NCBI GenBank assembly: GCA_049242885.1
Contig: JBMLOQ010000087.1
Span: 1-35,283 of the forward strand
DNA from: CAIVPM01 sp049242885
GTDB taxonomy: Bacteria; Bacteroidota; Bacteroidia; Chitinophagales; Chitinophagaceae
Reading direction: 5' to 3'
DNA length: 35,283 nucleotides
This document shows positions 1 through 7,799 of the stretch, piece by piece. The notes below the pieces were generated by a model. The model made no database searches. It saw only the letters and a list, made by a program, of their open reading frames with translations, and was not told the DNA's origin. The position numbers and the translations under genes were made by a program. Positions within the stretch are counted from its first letter, which is position 1. Every line of letters begins with the position of its first letter.

Positions 1-89
1 TTTAACCAGGCTTTGAATAAACCTAAGAATTTATAATAACTATAAATAATTTATATAGACTAAATAGTAAACATTTTGATAAAAAACAA

Positions 90-120
90 TTTGTAAGGCA
101 TCTTATAACCTCTTACTTTG
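90..120 (+). promoter_or_regulatory. Bacteroidota-type promoter of the CoA-transferase gene
   Basis: A TTTG (90-93) is followed after 20 bases by TACTTTG (114-120). This matches the Bacteroidota primary sigma factor pattern of TTTG, 19-21 bases, TAnnTTTG. Transcription would start near base 125, about 8 bases before the ATG at 134. The beta subunit therefore seems to have its own promoter and need not depend on a gene to its left. Confidence 0.6.
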
Positions 121-133
121 TAAAAAAATAACC

Positions 134-784
134 ATGCCTTTAGATAAATTTGAAATTGCACAACGTATTGCAAAAGAACTTAAAGATGGAATGTATGTAA
201 ATCTTGGAATTGGAATACCCACGTTGGTGGCAAATTATATTGATCCCAACATAACAGTAATTTTACAAAGCGAAAATGGAATTTTAGGTATGGGACCTTA
301 TCCAACAGAAGAATTTGTAGATGCCGATTTAATTAATGCAGGAAAAGAAACAGTTACTTTGATTAAAGGAGCAGCCTTATTTGACAGTGCCGAAAGCTTT
401 GGAATGATACGAGCTGGAAAAATTGATTTAACTGTTTTAGGAGCAATGGAAGTAAGTGAGCAAGGAGATATTGCCAACTGGAAAATTCCTGGAAAAATGG
501 TAAAAGGTATGGGTGGTGCCATGGATTTGGTAGCTAGTGCTAAAAATATAATTGTTGCCATGATGCACACCAACCCAAAAGGCGAAAGTAAGTTGTTGGC
601 CAATTGTACATTGCCTTTAACTGGCATTAAATGTGTTAAAAAAGTAGTTACAGATTTAGCAGTTTTAAATGTAACAAACAATGGCTTTGAACTTATTGAA
701 ACTGCACCTGGAGTAAGTATAGAAGAAGTGCAAGCTAAAACTTTGGGTAAACTTTTTGTAAGTCCAAATGTGGTTATTAGATAA
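134..784 (+). CDS. scoB: 3-oxoacid CoA-transferase, beta subunit
   Basis: This is the B subunit of a family I CoA-transferase of the succinyl-CoA:3-ketoacid type, which moves CoA between succinate and acetoacetate in the cytoplasm. At 216 residues it has the usual length of a separate B subunit. The catalytic glutamate lies in the SENG motif (E47), followed by GILGMGP. The N-terminal GMYVNLGIGIPTLV and the GGAMDLV segment near residue 130 are also typical. The family needs an A subunit; none is visible, because only 133 non-coding-looking bases precede this gene, so it must lie left of the window or elsewhere. A promoter directly upstream suggests separate transcription. The family assignment is firm; the exact acyl substrate is inferred. 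Confidence 0.93.
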   Translation: MPLDKFEIAQRIAKELKDGMYVNLGIGIPTLVANYIDPNITVILQSENGILGMGPYPTEEFVDADLINAGKETVTLIKGAALFDSAESFGMIRAGKIDLTVLGAMEVSEQGDIANWKIPGKMVKGMGGAMDLVASAKNIIVAMMHTNPKGESKLLANCTLPLTGIKCVKKVVTDLAVLNVTNNGFELIETAPGVSIEEVQAKTLGKLFVSPNVVIR

Positions 785-838
785 CCAATACAAGTAAATT
801 TGTTTTAATTAAATGCCGTAATATTTTTTGGCTTTAGT

Positions 839-1708
839 TTAATTTCCAAATTTTTCCCAAAGCAATTTTGATAATTTTTTAGTTAGCATCCAGGCTTCAT
901 TTGTAGATTCCCAACTTTGGTCTTTATTGTTTTTAGTGCAAATGCAAAAAATATAAGGGTTGTTTTTTGATGCCACATAAATTACCTCACTTCTACTAGC
1001 ATTTACAGCCCCATTTTTACTGGCAACAAAAACACCAGCAGGTATTTGCGATAAACCCTCTTCATCCCAATAGTTTCGGCTTAACAATTTTAGCATATGT
1101 TCGCTTGCCTCTTTGTTCAGCAAATTTCTATTCAATATTTTTTCCAAAATTAAGGCCATTTCTGTTGGGGTAGTTTGCCCCCAACCAAATAGATTTCTAT
1201 TTGCTTCTCTTCCTGGAGTTCTGCTATTTACTCTTGTAAATACAAAACCTGCACTGTCTAAAATTTCGTTTATGCGAGTGCCAGTTCCTGCAAGGCTTTG
1301 TAGCCATAAGCTAGCAGTATTATCACTTGTAGTTAGCATTAGCATAAGTACTTTACTTAATTCAATTTTTTCGTTGTTTTTGTAAGAGCCAAGAATATCA
1401 ACACCTGCATACAACAATGAATCTTTATAAATAAGTTCTTGATGGTAAGTGAGCTCCTTTTTTTGTAGCTTATCTTCAATTCCGATTAAAATTGGAATTT
1501 TAACCATACTAGCAGTGGGAAAAATGGTATCTGCATTTATGGCAACTATTTTTTGGGTGCGTAAATTTTTAACATATACACCTACGTCTCCTTTAAAATC
1601 CTTAACTAATTCCTCAATTTGTTGTTGCAATTTTTTATCTTTTTTTTGAGAAAAAGAATAAAATCCTATTAAAGAAAATATAAAAATTAAAGTAAGATTT
1701 TTTTTCAT
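839..1708 (-). CDS. Class A beta-lactamase-like serine hydrolase
   Basis: An exported 289-residue protein with a signal peptide (about 1-20). It has the three active-site motifs of the class A beta-lactamase/PBP fold: SxxK as S67-MV-K70, SDN at 128-130, and KNG at 231-233 in place of the usual KTG. An E168-x3-N172 pattern before the TTP at 179-181 matches the E166/N170 pair of class A enzymes. The loop between that pair and the TTP is about four residues shorter than in TEM-type enzymes. It may hydrolyse beta-lactams in the periplasm, or it may be a housekeeping serine hydrolase; the sequence alone does not decide. It stands alone and its end lies 54 bases from the end of the CoA-transferase gene. 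Confidence 0.85.
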   Translation of the reverse strand: MKKNLTLIFIFSLIGFYSFSQKKDKKLQQQIEELVKDFKGDVGVYVKNLRTQKIVAINADTIFPTASMVKIPILIGIEDKLQKKELTYHQELIYKDSLLYAGVDILGSYKNNEKIELSKVLMLMLTTSDNTASLWLQSLAGTGTRINEILDSAGFVFTRVNSRTPGREANRNLFGWGQTTPTEMALILEKILNRNLLNKEASEHMLKLLSRNYWDEEGLSQIPAGVFVASKNGAVNASRSEVIYVASKNNPYIFCICTKNNKDQSWESTNEAWMLTKKLSKLLWEKFGN

Positions 1709-1902
1709 TTATTAACAATTTATTGGTTGTGAATGTAGGGTGAAATTAGTAGAATTTCGTTTTCAAAGCTTTCTCAAGATTTTTTAAAGTCATTAACAAT
1801 TTTAAAACAGTTAAAGCTTTTTTTATGGCTAATAAAAATTTTTTTCATTTTTATACAACACAAATATTTAAAATGGCATCTTATTTGTATAACTAGAAAA
1901 TC

Positions 1903-2100
1903 ATGAGTAGTTTAATTAAAATTAAAAACAAATACCAAAGCTTTATTGAAAGGAATTACATCTCAATACAACTATACTTTTCTGTAGCTTTTATTACCTT
2001 TTTGTATCTTGCTTTAGATGGTAGTCAAGATTCAATTTTTATAGCATTTATAAAAGGTTTGTTTTGGCCTTTTGCTGCATTTATTGCTTTATTGTTTTAA
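1903..2100 (+). CDS. Small two-helix membrane protein, unknown function
   Basis: A 65-residue protein I do not recognise. A basic N-terminus of about 20 residues precedes two hydrophobic stretches (about 20-38 and 46-65) separated by a short polar turn with D and Q, so it probably forms a membrane hairpin. A TATTTG resembling a -7 box lies at 1882-1887, 15 bases before the ATG, the same spacing as at other genes here, although no clear -33 TTTG accompanies it. Its end overlaps the end of the opposing LolA-like gene by 12 bases. It lies in a gap otherwise free of genes. It may be a real small gene, but no family supports it. Confidence 0.5.
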   Translation: MSSLIKIKNKYQSFIERNYISIQLYFSVAFITFLYLALDGSQDSIFIAFIKGLFWPFAAFIALLF

Positions 2101-2904
2101 AATATATTGGGTATTGGCTATAGGTTCGTTTATTATAAATTCTTCCGTTTCTTGTACAAAATCATTTGCACCAACTGCTATACTTTCTTTTGTAGGAAAC
2201 ATTATGCCACCAAATTGTTTATAATTGCTGTAGGTAATTACTAGTTTTAACTTGTCCATCCTCGACATAAAGTTTTTCATCATGCCACCTAAACCTAAGT
2301 ATACCATAGCAGATTCACCTTCAATTTCGGCTTGTTCAATTAAAAAAGAATTTGCATTTACATAGTAAACGAGTTTTTGTTTGCTTATTAATGTTAGCAA
2401 AACTTTTATACATTCTGCCCCATTTACTTTTTTGGTTTCAATAATTTCAAACTTATTTCCTTTGCTAAAACAATCAACCAATGGAGCAAAGTAGCCTTGT
2501 GTTTCAAGTAAATATTTACTTAATAAGTATTCTTTAGCACTTGCTTGTTGTATTTGATTTCCATCAGTTTTTCCTTCGCCAAAATTACTCATATTTGGTG
2601 CAGCAATATACATGCCTGTATCTGTAATAAGCGAAACACTTCCTTTCATCCCAAACATTCCATCAGTTTCTCTACGACAAAGTTTTCCATTTTCTTTTAC
2701 ATTATTAATTCCAATTGTAAACGATTGCCCCATGACATTCATTTGTATGGATGATTTGTATTGCAATGTTTGTATTTTTTGCAATGCTAATTTCCCACCC
2801 ATTGCATTTTCTATCTTATTTAACAACTCCTGAGGGGTTATTTGCAAAAAACAACTAATTGGTAATAGTAAAAAAATAATAAGGGTTTTACATACTTTTT
2901 GCAT
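2089..2904 (-). CDS. LolA/LppX-like secreted protein
   Basis: A 271-residue protein with a hydrophobic signal sequence (about 1-20), followed by the TPQELLNKIENAMGG pattern seen in outer-membrane lipoprotein-sorting-like proteins of Bacteroidota. The rest alternates short beta-like segments, including a KLVYYVN stretch near 178 and a late YSNYKQFGGIMFPT, as in the LolA/LppX half-barrel that binds lipid. A role in lipid or lipoprotein handling in the periplasm is therefore possible but inferred. It is transcribed alone. Its 3' end overlaps the small membrane protein gene on the other strand. Confidence 0.6.
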   Translation of the reverse strand: MQKVCKTLIIFLLLPISCFLQITPQELLNKIENAMGGKLALQKIQTLQYKSSIQMNVMGQSFTIGINNVKENGKLCRRETDGMFGMKGSVSLITDTGMYIAAPNMSNFGEGKTDGNQIQQASAKEYLLSKYLLETQGYFAPLVDCFSKGNKFEIIETKKVNGAECIKVLLTLISKQKLVYYVNANSFLIEQAEIEGESAMVYLGLGGMMKNFMSRMDKLKLVITYSNYKQFGGIMFPTKESIAVGANDFVQETEEFIINEPIANTQYILKQ

Positions 2905-2989
2905 GAGGTTTATTTTTGGCGATAAATGTACTTGTAAAATTTTGGTTTAAACATCAAGTAATTTTGTTTATTTGCAGAAATAATTTAAC

Positions 2990-3424
2990 ATGGGCATAGC
3001 CGATAAATTAGCACAAATGAAAAATGAAAAAGCTGCAGCCAATTTAAAAACTGGTTTGGATTTTTTAGATACTAATAAATTACGACCAGAAGTAACCGAA
3101 ACAGCATCTGGCTTGCAATACGAAGTTTTGCAACTTGGCACTGGTGATAAACCTTGGGCTACACATACAGTAACTTGCCATTATCATGGTACAATGATAG
3201 ATGGAACTGTTTTTGATAGTAGTGTAATGAGAGGCTCACCAACAAGTTTTCCTTTAAACATGGTAATTAAGGGTTGGACAGAAGGGTTGCAACTTATGCC
3301 TACAGGTAGTAAATTTAGATTTTTTATTCCACCACATTTAGCTTATGGAGATAGGCAAGTAAGTGCAATTATTGGTGCAAACAGCACTTTGATTTTTGAT
3401 GTAGAATTAATAAGTTTCAAATAA
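2990..3424 (+). CDS. FKBP-type peptidyl-prolyl cis-trans isomerase
   Basis: This enzyme speeds cis-trans isomerisation of proline peptide bonds. The FKBP domain covers roughly residues 40-144: ASGLQYEVLQLGTG, the HYHGTMIDGTVFDSS strand-turn, VIKGWTEGLQLMPTGSK, and LAYGDRQVSAIIGANSTLIF. These are the family's ligand-pocket segments in the usual order. A short helical N-terminus (MGIADKLAQMKNEKAAANLK) resembles the dimerisation segment of MIP/FklB-type proteins, though shorter. There is no signal peptide, so it probably acts in the cytoplasm. A TATTTGC -7-like box ends 15 bases before the ATG. Confidence 0.9.
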   Translation: MGIADKLAQMKNEKAAANLKTGLDFLDTNKLRPEVTETASGLQYEVLQLGTGDKPWATHTVTCHYHGTMIDGTVFDSSVMRGSPTSFPLNMVIKGWTEGLQLMPTGSKFRFFIPPHLAYGDRQVSAIIGANSTLIFDVELISFK

Positions 3425-3515
3425 GATTTTGGTAAGTTTTAGTTTTTCATGTTGAACTTTTTTATTTAAATATACTTAAAGTTTAAATTTAAAATTTTAG
3501 CGATTACTATTGTGT

Positions 3516-3523
3516 TATATTGC
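3516..3523 (+). promoter_or_regulatory. Possible -7 box of the desaturase gene
   Basis: TATATTGC resembles the TAnnTTTGC -7 box with one base missing. It lies 16-17 bases before the ATG at 3540, the spacing seen for other promoters in the window. If it is real, transcription starts downstream of the in-frame TTG at 3510, which supports the ATG at 3540 as the start. No -33 TTTG is evident, so this is a weak call. Confidence 0.3.
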
Positions 3524-3539
3524 CGAACTAACAAAACAC

Positions 3540-4547
3540 ATGAGTAATAAACTGCAATTTATATTTACTGCTAGGCCAGAACCTCACAGAGATAGAACTA
3601 AAGAAATTCTAAAAACACATCCAGAAGTTAGAAAATTAATTGGGAAAAATCCTGTTACTTTTCTTTATATTTTATTGCTAGTAAGTGTACAAATTTTACT
3701 TGCTATTTTGCTTTATAATCAAAGCTGGTGGTTGGTAGTTGGAATAGCTTATTTGATAGGTGCATTTTTAGATCATTCTTTGTTTGTGCTTATACACGAG
3801 TGTACTCATAAGCTAGTTTTCAAAAGTCCAGTGGCCAACAAATTGGCAAGCATTTTTGCCAACTTACCTTTAGTTTTTGCAAGTGCTATTTCATTTGAAA
3901 TTTATCATATAAAGCACCACTCTTTTCAAGGTGTGGAAGATTTAGATGGAGATTTACCAACTGAGGGTGAAGCAAAACTTATTAATAAATACTTTATTGG
4001 CAAAGCAATTTGGTTGCTTCTTTATCCATTTTGGCAATTGTTTAGATTGGCAAAATTAAAGGAGATAAAAGCGTTCACTCCTTGGGTGGCATTTAATTGG
4101 CTTGTACAAATTTTGGCAATTGGTGCTTTGTATTATTTTTTTGGATGGAAAACTGTTATTTATTTATTGATTAGTTTTTTCTTTTCTGTGGGTTTACATC
4201 CTTTGGGTGCAAGATGGATACAAGAGCATTTTATAACTTTTGGTGATGAGCAAGAAACCTACAGTTATTATGGTAACTTTAATTCAATTGCTTTTAATGT
4301 AGGCTATCACAACGAGCATCACGATTTTCCTAGTGTGCCATGGAATAAATTGCCATTAATAAAGCAAACAGCAAATGAATACTATTCGAATTTGCACAGC
4401 CACAACTCATGGATAAAACTTTGGGTAAGGTTTTTGTTTGATCAAGAAATCACTTTATTCTCTAGAGTAAAAAGAAAAAATCGAAATAAAGTTCCATTAC
4501 ATGATGAGAGCAAACCAGATGTAGAATTAATTGATGCTGGTGCTTAA
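3540..4547 (+). CDS. Sphingolipid delta-4 desaturase (DES1)-like membrane desaturase
   Basis: A 335-residue membrane di-iron desaturase. It has three histidine boxes: H86-ECT-H90, H123-IK-HH127 and H257-NE-HH261, with membrane segments around 40-60, 63-85, 103-120, 155-170 and 182-220. Much more than the boxes matches animal dihydroceramide delta-4 desaturase from memory: the N-terminal PHRDRTKEILKTHPEV, the QGVEDLDGDLPT after box 2, and ETYSYYG, NVGYHNEHHDFP, EYY.NL and NSWIK near the end. It probably inserts a trans double bond into the long-chain base of dihydroceramide or a similar lipid. The ATG at 3540 was chosen over a TTG at 3510 because the family match begins there. It stands alone and ends in a strong terminator. 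The substrate is inferred. Confidence 0.88.
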   Translation: MSNKLQFIFTARPEPHRDRTKEILKTHPEVRKLIGKNPVTFLYILLLVSVQILLAILLYNQSWWLVVGIAYLIGAFLDHSLFVLIHECTHKLVFKSPVANKLASIFANLPLVFASAISFEIYHIKHHSFQGVEDLDGDLPTEGEAKLINKYFIGKAIWLLLYPFWQLFRLAKLKEIKAFTPWVAFNWLVQILAIGALYYFFGWKTVIYLLISFFFSVGLHPLGARWIQEHFITFGDEQETYSYYGNFNSIAFNVGYHNEHHDFPSVPWNKLPLIKQTANEYYSNLHSHNSWIKLWVRFLFDQEITLFSRVKRKNRNKVPLHDESKPDVELIDAGA

Positions 4548-4565
4548 ATTATTAAAAAATAAGTA

Positions 4566-4602
4566 CATAAAAAAAGTCGAATAGTTTTCGACTTTTTTTA
4601 TG
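4566..4602. terminator. Strong intrinsic terminator after the desaturase gene
   Basis: A perfect 16-bp stem (4566-4581 with 4587-4602) closes a 5-base loop. The core GTCGAA/TTCGAC is flanked by seven A on the left and seven T on the right, so it could terminate transcription from either side. It lies 18 bases after the desaturase stop and isolates that gene from the aminopeptidase. Confidence 0.85.
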
Positions 4603-4665
4603 TAGAAGTTATTGAAGACTACTTTTATTGAAAAGTTTACAGCAAGATTTAATGTATTAAACCTG

Positions 4666-4673
4666 TAGTTTTG
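4666..4673 (+). promoter_or_regulatory. -7 box directly before the aminopeptidase start
   Basis: TAGTTTTG fits TAnnTTTG exactly. Only five bases separate its last G from the ATG at 4679, so the transcript would begin at or next to the start codon. No clear TTTG is present 19-21 bases upstream. Confidence 0.45.
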
Positions 4674-4678
4674 TTTTT

Positions 4679-6997
4679 ATGAGAATGTTTATTCTACTTT
4701 TTTGCATCATAATTGCAAATCAAAATTTAGTTTCACAAATAAATGATGAAGCTGCTTTGTTTCATAGAATTCCAGTAAGCAATAACAATAATCATTTTAA
4801 CACAGAGTCAACTGGTTTTAGTCTTACAGGAAGCAATATTGATGTAGTGTATCAAAAATTAAACTTTACTGCAAATCCAGACGATGATACAAAAACTTTA
4901 ATAGGCAGTGTAACCACTTTGTTTAAAACCATTGAACCCAATGTAGGTATTATAAGTTTTGACTTAAATAAAACATCTTTTAATAATGCTTTTTTAGTTG
5001 TTACCTATCATGGAATAGTTTGTGGTAAAAGTTTTCCTTCAGTAGGCAACGAAAATGTTTTGCAAATTTCACTACCTAGTTCCATTTCATTGGTTGGCAC
5101 CTTAGATTCTATTACTATAACCTATCAAGGAATTCCACCAGCAGAAATAGGAGCAGCAACTGGTTACCAAAGAGATGTTGATAATGCAGGTAATAATTAC
5201 ATTTACACTTTAAGCGAGAGTTATGAAGATAGAGATTGGTGGCCTTGCAAAGCAGATATGCAAGATAAAATTGATAGTCTTGATATTACAGTAACTGTAC
5301 CTTCTACTTTTTGGGTTGCTAGTAATGGGGTAATGATAGATTCTTCTATTATAGGTGCAAATAGAATTTTTAAATTCAAACATCGATATCCAATTGCTAG
5401 TTATTTAGTTAGTTTAGGTATTGCCAAATATAAGAAATTGTATTTAGGATATTTAACTTCTGGTACTAAACAAGTGCCCTATATTGTAAATTATTTTCCA
5501 GATAAGTCATTGGCTGTCGAAAGTAATATTTTAAACTTTTTAAATAATCATAAACTGGCATTTGTTGCACTAAATAATTTATTTGGCGAATATCCTTTTA
5601 GTAGCGAAAAGCATGGTTTTTACGAGTTTGGTTTTAGTGGAGGAATGGAGCATCAAACATTTTCGGGATTAAGCAATAGTGCATTTCAGGCAAATAGCAT
5701 AATGGCACACGAACTTGGCCATCAATGGTGGGGTGATAAAGTAACCTTTAGCACATGGAATCATCTTTGGCTTGCAGAAGGTTTTGCCACCTACAGTGAA
5801 GCATTAGTGTTTGAGTTTGTTCCTTCTTTAGGAATAAGTGAGGTTTCGAAAATGAGTAGCATAAAAACATCAGCAAGAAACAACACTAATACACCAATTT
5901 ACATAAACAACATTACGTCTAGTAATACTATTTGGACATCCAACAATACTTCAGCAGTTTATAATAGGGGCTGTATGGTTGTAAGCATGTTAAGAGCTTT
6001 ACTTGGCGACAATAAATTTTTTGCGGCTTGCAAAAATTTTCTTTCCAATAGTCAAATGCAGTATAAATCAGCTACTACTAGTAATTTACAAACATTTATG
6101 GAAACAGCGTTTGGAGATACTTTGACTAGTTTTTTTAATGAATGGATTAATAAGAAAGGCACTCCTAATTACAATGTACAATGGGGAAATAATAACAAAC
6201 GTATTAACATTCAACTCAATCAAACTGTAAATAGTAGTGGGGCTAGTTTTACAGCATCTACTTTTTTTCCAATGCCTGTAATTTTAAAAATTGCCGACAC
6301 TATCAATGGCCTCGATACTACTGTAATTATTTACCATCAATCACCAAATAAGCTACAATATAGTGGCAATGGAGTTGGTGCTTTAGTTAGTAATAATATT
6401 ATCAGCTACAATTTATCTTTTATACCCAATAAAATATTTTTTGATGCAGGTAATAAAACAATGGCAACTGCAACTATAGCTTACAATGCTTTGTTGCCTT
6501 TACAAAAAATTGAGCTACAATTTGCAAGTAATAAAAGTATTGAAGCAAAGGTTTTTTCAACTTCTATAATAAGTAAACTAGAGTTACAACAATTGCAAAG
6601 TAACAATGAGTTTAAAACAATTGGTTTAATGCAAAAAATTGAGGAGAATAAATATTCTTATAGGTTTAATCAGATTCCATTTAACAAATCAGTATTTAGA
6701 GTTGTGGCAACAACCAATAATGGAAGTATTTATAGCCAATCGATTGTTTATTCTTTAGCTGAAAGCGAACTACAAATTAAAGTCAATCCAAACCCAGCAA
6801 ACAATTACTTATTCATTTCAACAAAAGCAAAGTATAATAGAATAACCATAAAGAATCTATTGGGTAGTACTGTTATAGTTCGTAATAATTTCAGTGGTTC
6901 TATTATAAACATTGAAAATCTTGCCAAAGGCCAATACATTTTGGAATTGAGAGATAACGATATTTTACTAAAAAGAACAATGTTTTTAAAATATTAG
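4679..6997 (+). CDS. Secreted M1 family aminopeptidase with T9SS sorting domain
   Basis: A 772-residue zinc aminopeptidase of the gluzincin type. The zinc site is H344-ELG-H348 with E367 eighteen residues further on (HEXXH-x18-E). The substrate-binding motif reads GGMEH (321-325) where the family usually has GAMEN. An N-terminal signal peptide (about 1-20) is present. The final 75 residues or so (VNPNPANNYLFI ... GQYILELRDNDILLKRTMFLKY, split here by other residues) form a type A sorting domain of the type IX secretion system, so the enzyme should cross the outer membrane and be released or anchored at the surface. It probably digests extracellular peptides. A second ATG two codons in is an alternative start. 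Confidence 0.92.
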   Translation: MRMFILLFCIIIANQNLVSQINDEAALFHRIPVSNNNNHFNTESTGFSLTGSNIDVVYQKLNFTANPDDDTKTLIGSVTTLFKTIEPNVGIISFDLNKTSFNNAFLVVTYHGIVCGKSFPSVGNENVLQISLPSSISLVGTLDSITITYQGIPPAEIGAATGYQRDVDNAGNNYIYTLSESYEDRDWWPCKADMQDKIDSLDITVTVPSTFWVASNGVMIDSSIIGANRIFKFKHRYPIASYLVSLGIAKYKKLYLGYLTSGTKQVPYIVNYFPDKSLAVESNILNFLNNHKLAFVALNNLFGEYPFSSEKHGFYEFGFSGGMEHQTFSGLSNSAFQANSIMAHELGHQWWGDKVTFSTWNHLWLAEGFATYSEALVFEFVPSLGISEVSKMSSIKTSARNNTNTPIYINNITSSNTIWTSNNTSAVYNRGCMVVSMLRALLGDNKFFAACKNFLSNSQMQYKSATTSNLQTFMETAFGDTLTSFFNEWINKKGTPNYNVQWGNNNKRINIQLNQTVNSSGASFTASTFFPMPVILKIADTINGLDTTVIIYHQSPNKLQYSGNGVGALVSNNIISYNLSFIPNKIFFDAGNKTMATATIAYNALLPLQKIELQFASNKSIEAKVFSTSIISKLELQQLQSNNEFKTIGLMQKIEENKYSYRFNQIPFNKSVFRVVATTNNGSIYSQSIVYSLAESELQIKVNPNPANNYLFISTKAKYNRITIKNLLGSTVIVRNNFSGSIINIENLAKGQYILELRDNDILLKRTMFLKY

Positions 6998-7201
6998 TAA
7001 AACTTGTAGCTTAACCAATCTGCAATTAAAAAAGCCGAAAATCTTTGTTATTGTGTTTGTTCAAAATTTTTCAGAAAAGAGGAGCATCTTTTGACTTTTG
7101 TAATTTTTTGCAAATTGTACATTTGAGTGATATTAAAATAGCAAATCATAAAACTTTCAAAAAACAACTTTTAATTTGGGTGTATTTGAGGTCTTAAAAA
7201 G
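6998..7201. other. Gene-free stretch between the aminopeptidase and tRNA-Asn
   Basis: I see no convincing coding region here. A TACATTTG near 7119-7126 fits a rightward -7 box, with a TTTTG 17 bases before it, and a terminator-like hairpin follows at 7202-7236. A short rightward RNA is conceivable, but the hairpin is better explained as the tRNA-Asn terminator. Confidence 0.3.
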
Positions 7202-7236
7202 GAAAAAGGGCTACACTTTTTGTGTAACCCTTTTAT
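7202..7236 (-). terminator. Terminator of tRNA-Asn
   Basis: A hairpin with stem AAAAGGG-x-TACAC paired to GTGTA-x-CCCTTTT and a five-base loop, with one internal mismatch. Read on the minus strand, it begins about eight bases after the tRNA 3' end and finishes in a T run. The flanking A and T runs mean it could also stop rightward transcription. Confidence 0.7.
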
Positions 7237-7243
7237 TTAGAAG

Positions 7244-7317
7244 CTCTCCCTGTTGGACTTGAACCAACGACCCTCTGATTAACAGTCAGATGCTCTAACC
7301 AACTGAGCTAAGGAAGA
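7244..7317 (-). tRNA. tRNA-Asn (GTT)
   Basis: A 74-base cloverleaf on the minus strand. The acceptor stem TCTTCCT pairs with AGGGAGA (one U-G pair). The D arm is GCTC...GAGC. The anticodon stem-loop is TCTGA-CTGTTAA-TCAGA, giving anticodon GTT for asparagine. The T arm is GTTGG-TTCAAGT-CCAAC, and G is the discriminator base. CCA is not encoded, as is common in Bacteroidota. It is a lone tRNA with its own promoter (7340-7369) and terminator. Confidence 0.95.
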
Positions 7318-7339
7318 ATTCAATTTTTCAATTGGGTGG

Positions 7340-7369
7340 CAAAAATAAGGAAGTGAATTACATTACAAA
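7340..7369 (-). promoter_or_regulatory. Promoter of tRNA-Asn
   Basis: On the minus strand, TTTG (7366-7369) is followed after 18 bases by TATTTTTG (7340-7347), matching the Bacteroidota -33/-7 pattern. The -7 box ends 22 bases before the tRNA 5' end, leaving a short leader for RNase P to remove. Confidence 0.65.
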
Positions 7370-7399
7370 ATTTTTTTTCAAAAAAAATAAATTTCTTTT

Positions 7400-7795
7400 T
7401 TAATGATTGCAATCTTCCTTGTGTGCATGATTGTGATGCCTACATAATTTATAATTATAATAGTGTGCTGTTATAATCGCAATAATTGCAGGAAACAAAA
7501 AATAAAATTGGTAACTGTGCCAAACTTGTTTTGCCAATAACAATGCCATTCCAATTGTAAAAATTATTATGGGTAAGTTGCTATGGTGGTGTCGTTTATA
7601 TCCATGATACAATGCAATTAAGCCAATAACAAATGCAAGAGCAATCATAATATATTCAAAGGCACTATTGTCAATGATGTTTACACCAAAAATGGGTAAA
7701 CTGCTTATTAATAATGGCAATATAGCACAATGTATTGCACAAGCAATTGTAGCTGTAATTCCTAAAGCATCCCAATTAATTTTTAAAAAAGGCAT
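7400..7795 (-). CDS. MerC-like membrane protein
   Basis: A 131-residue membrane protein with four likely transmembrane helices (about 11-31, 46-64, 74-92, 95-112). The first helix holds C19-A-I-H22-C23, the metal-binding type of motif found in MerC mercury/metal-uptake proteins. A HHH cluster (69-71) and a His/Cys-rich tail (RHHNHAHKEDCNH, with C118 and C129) suggest metal binding on a cytoplasmic or periplasmic face. There are no mer genes nearby, so zinc or another metal is as likely as mercury. A -7 box sits four bases before the ATG and a 21-bp palindrome lies immediately upstream of it, which suggests control by a metal-sensing repressor. Confidence 0.8.
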   Translation of the reverse strand: MPFLKINWDALGITATIACAIHCAILPLLISSLPIFGVNIIDNSAFEYIMIALAFVIGLIALYHGYKRHHHSNLPIIIFTIGMALLLAKQVWHSYQFYFLFPAIIAIITAHYYNYKLCRHHNHAHKEDCNH

Positions 7796-7799
7796 CTCG

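Noticed and set aside
298..681. A 127-codon frame on the minus strand opposite the CoA-transferase gene
   Set aside because: It lies wholly within a firmly identified gene and has no recognisable domain; it is a shadow frame.
3510..3539. A TTG start extending the desaturase by ten residues
   Set aside because: The match to DES1 begins at the ATG at 3540, and a possible -7 box lies inside the extension.
7119..7236. A possible rightward small RNA before tRNA-Asn
   Set aside because: The -7-like TACATTTG has a poorly spaced -33, and the hairpin at 7202-7236 is fully explained as the tRNA-Asn terminator. Kept only as a weak note.
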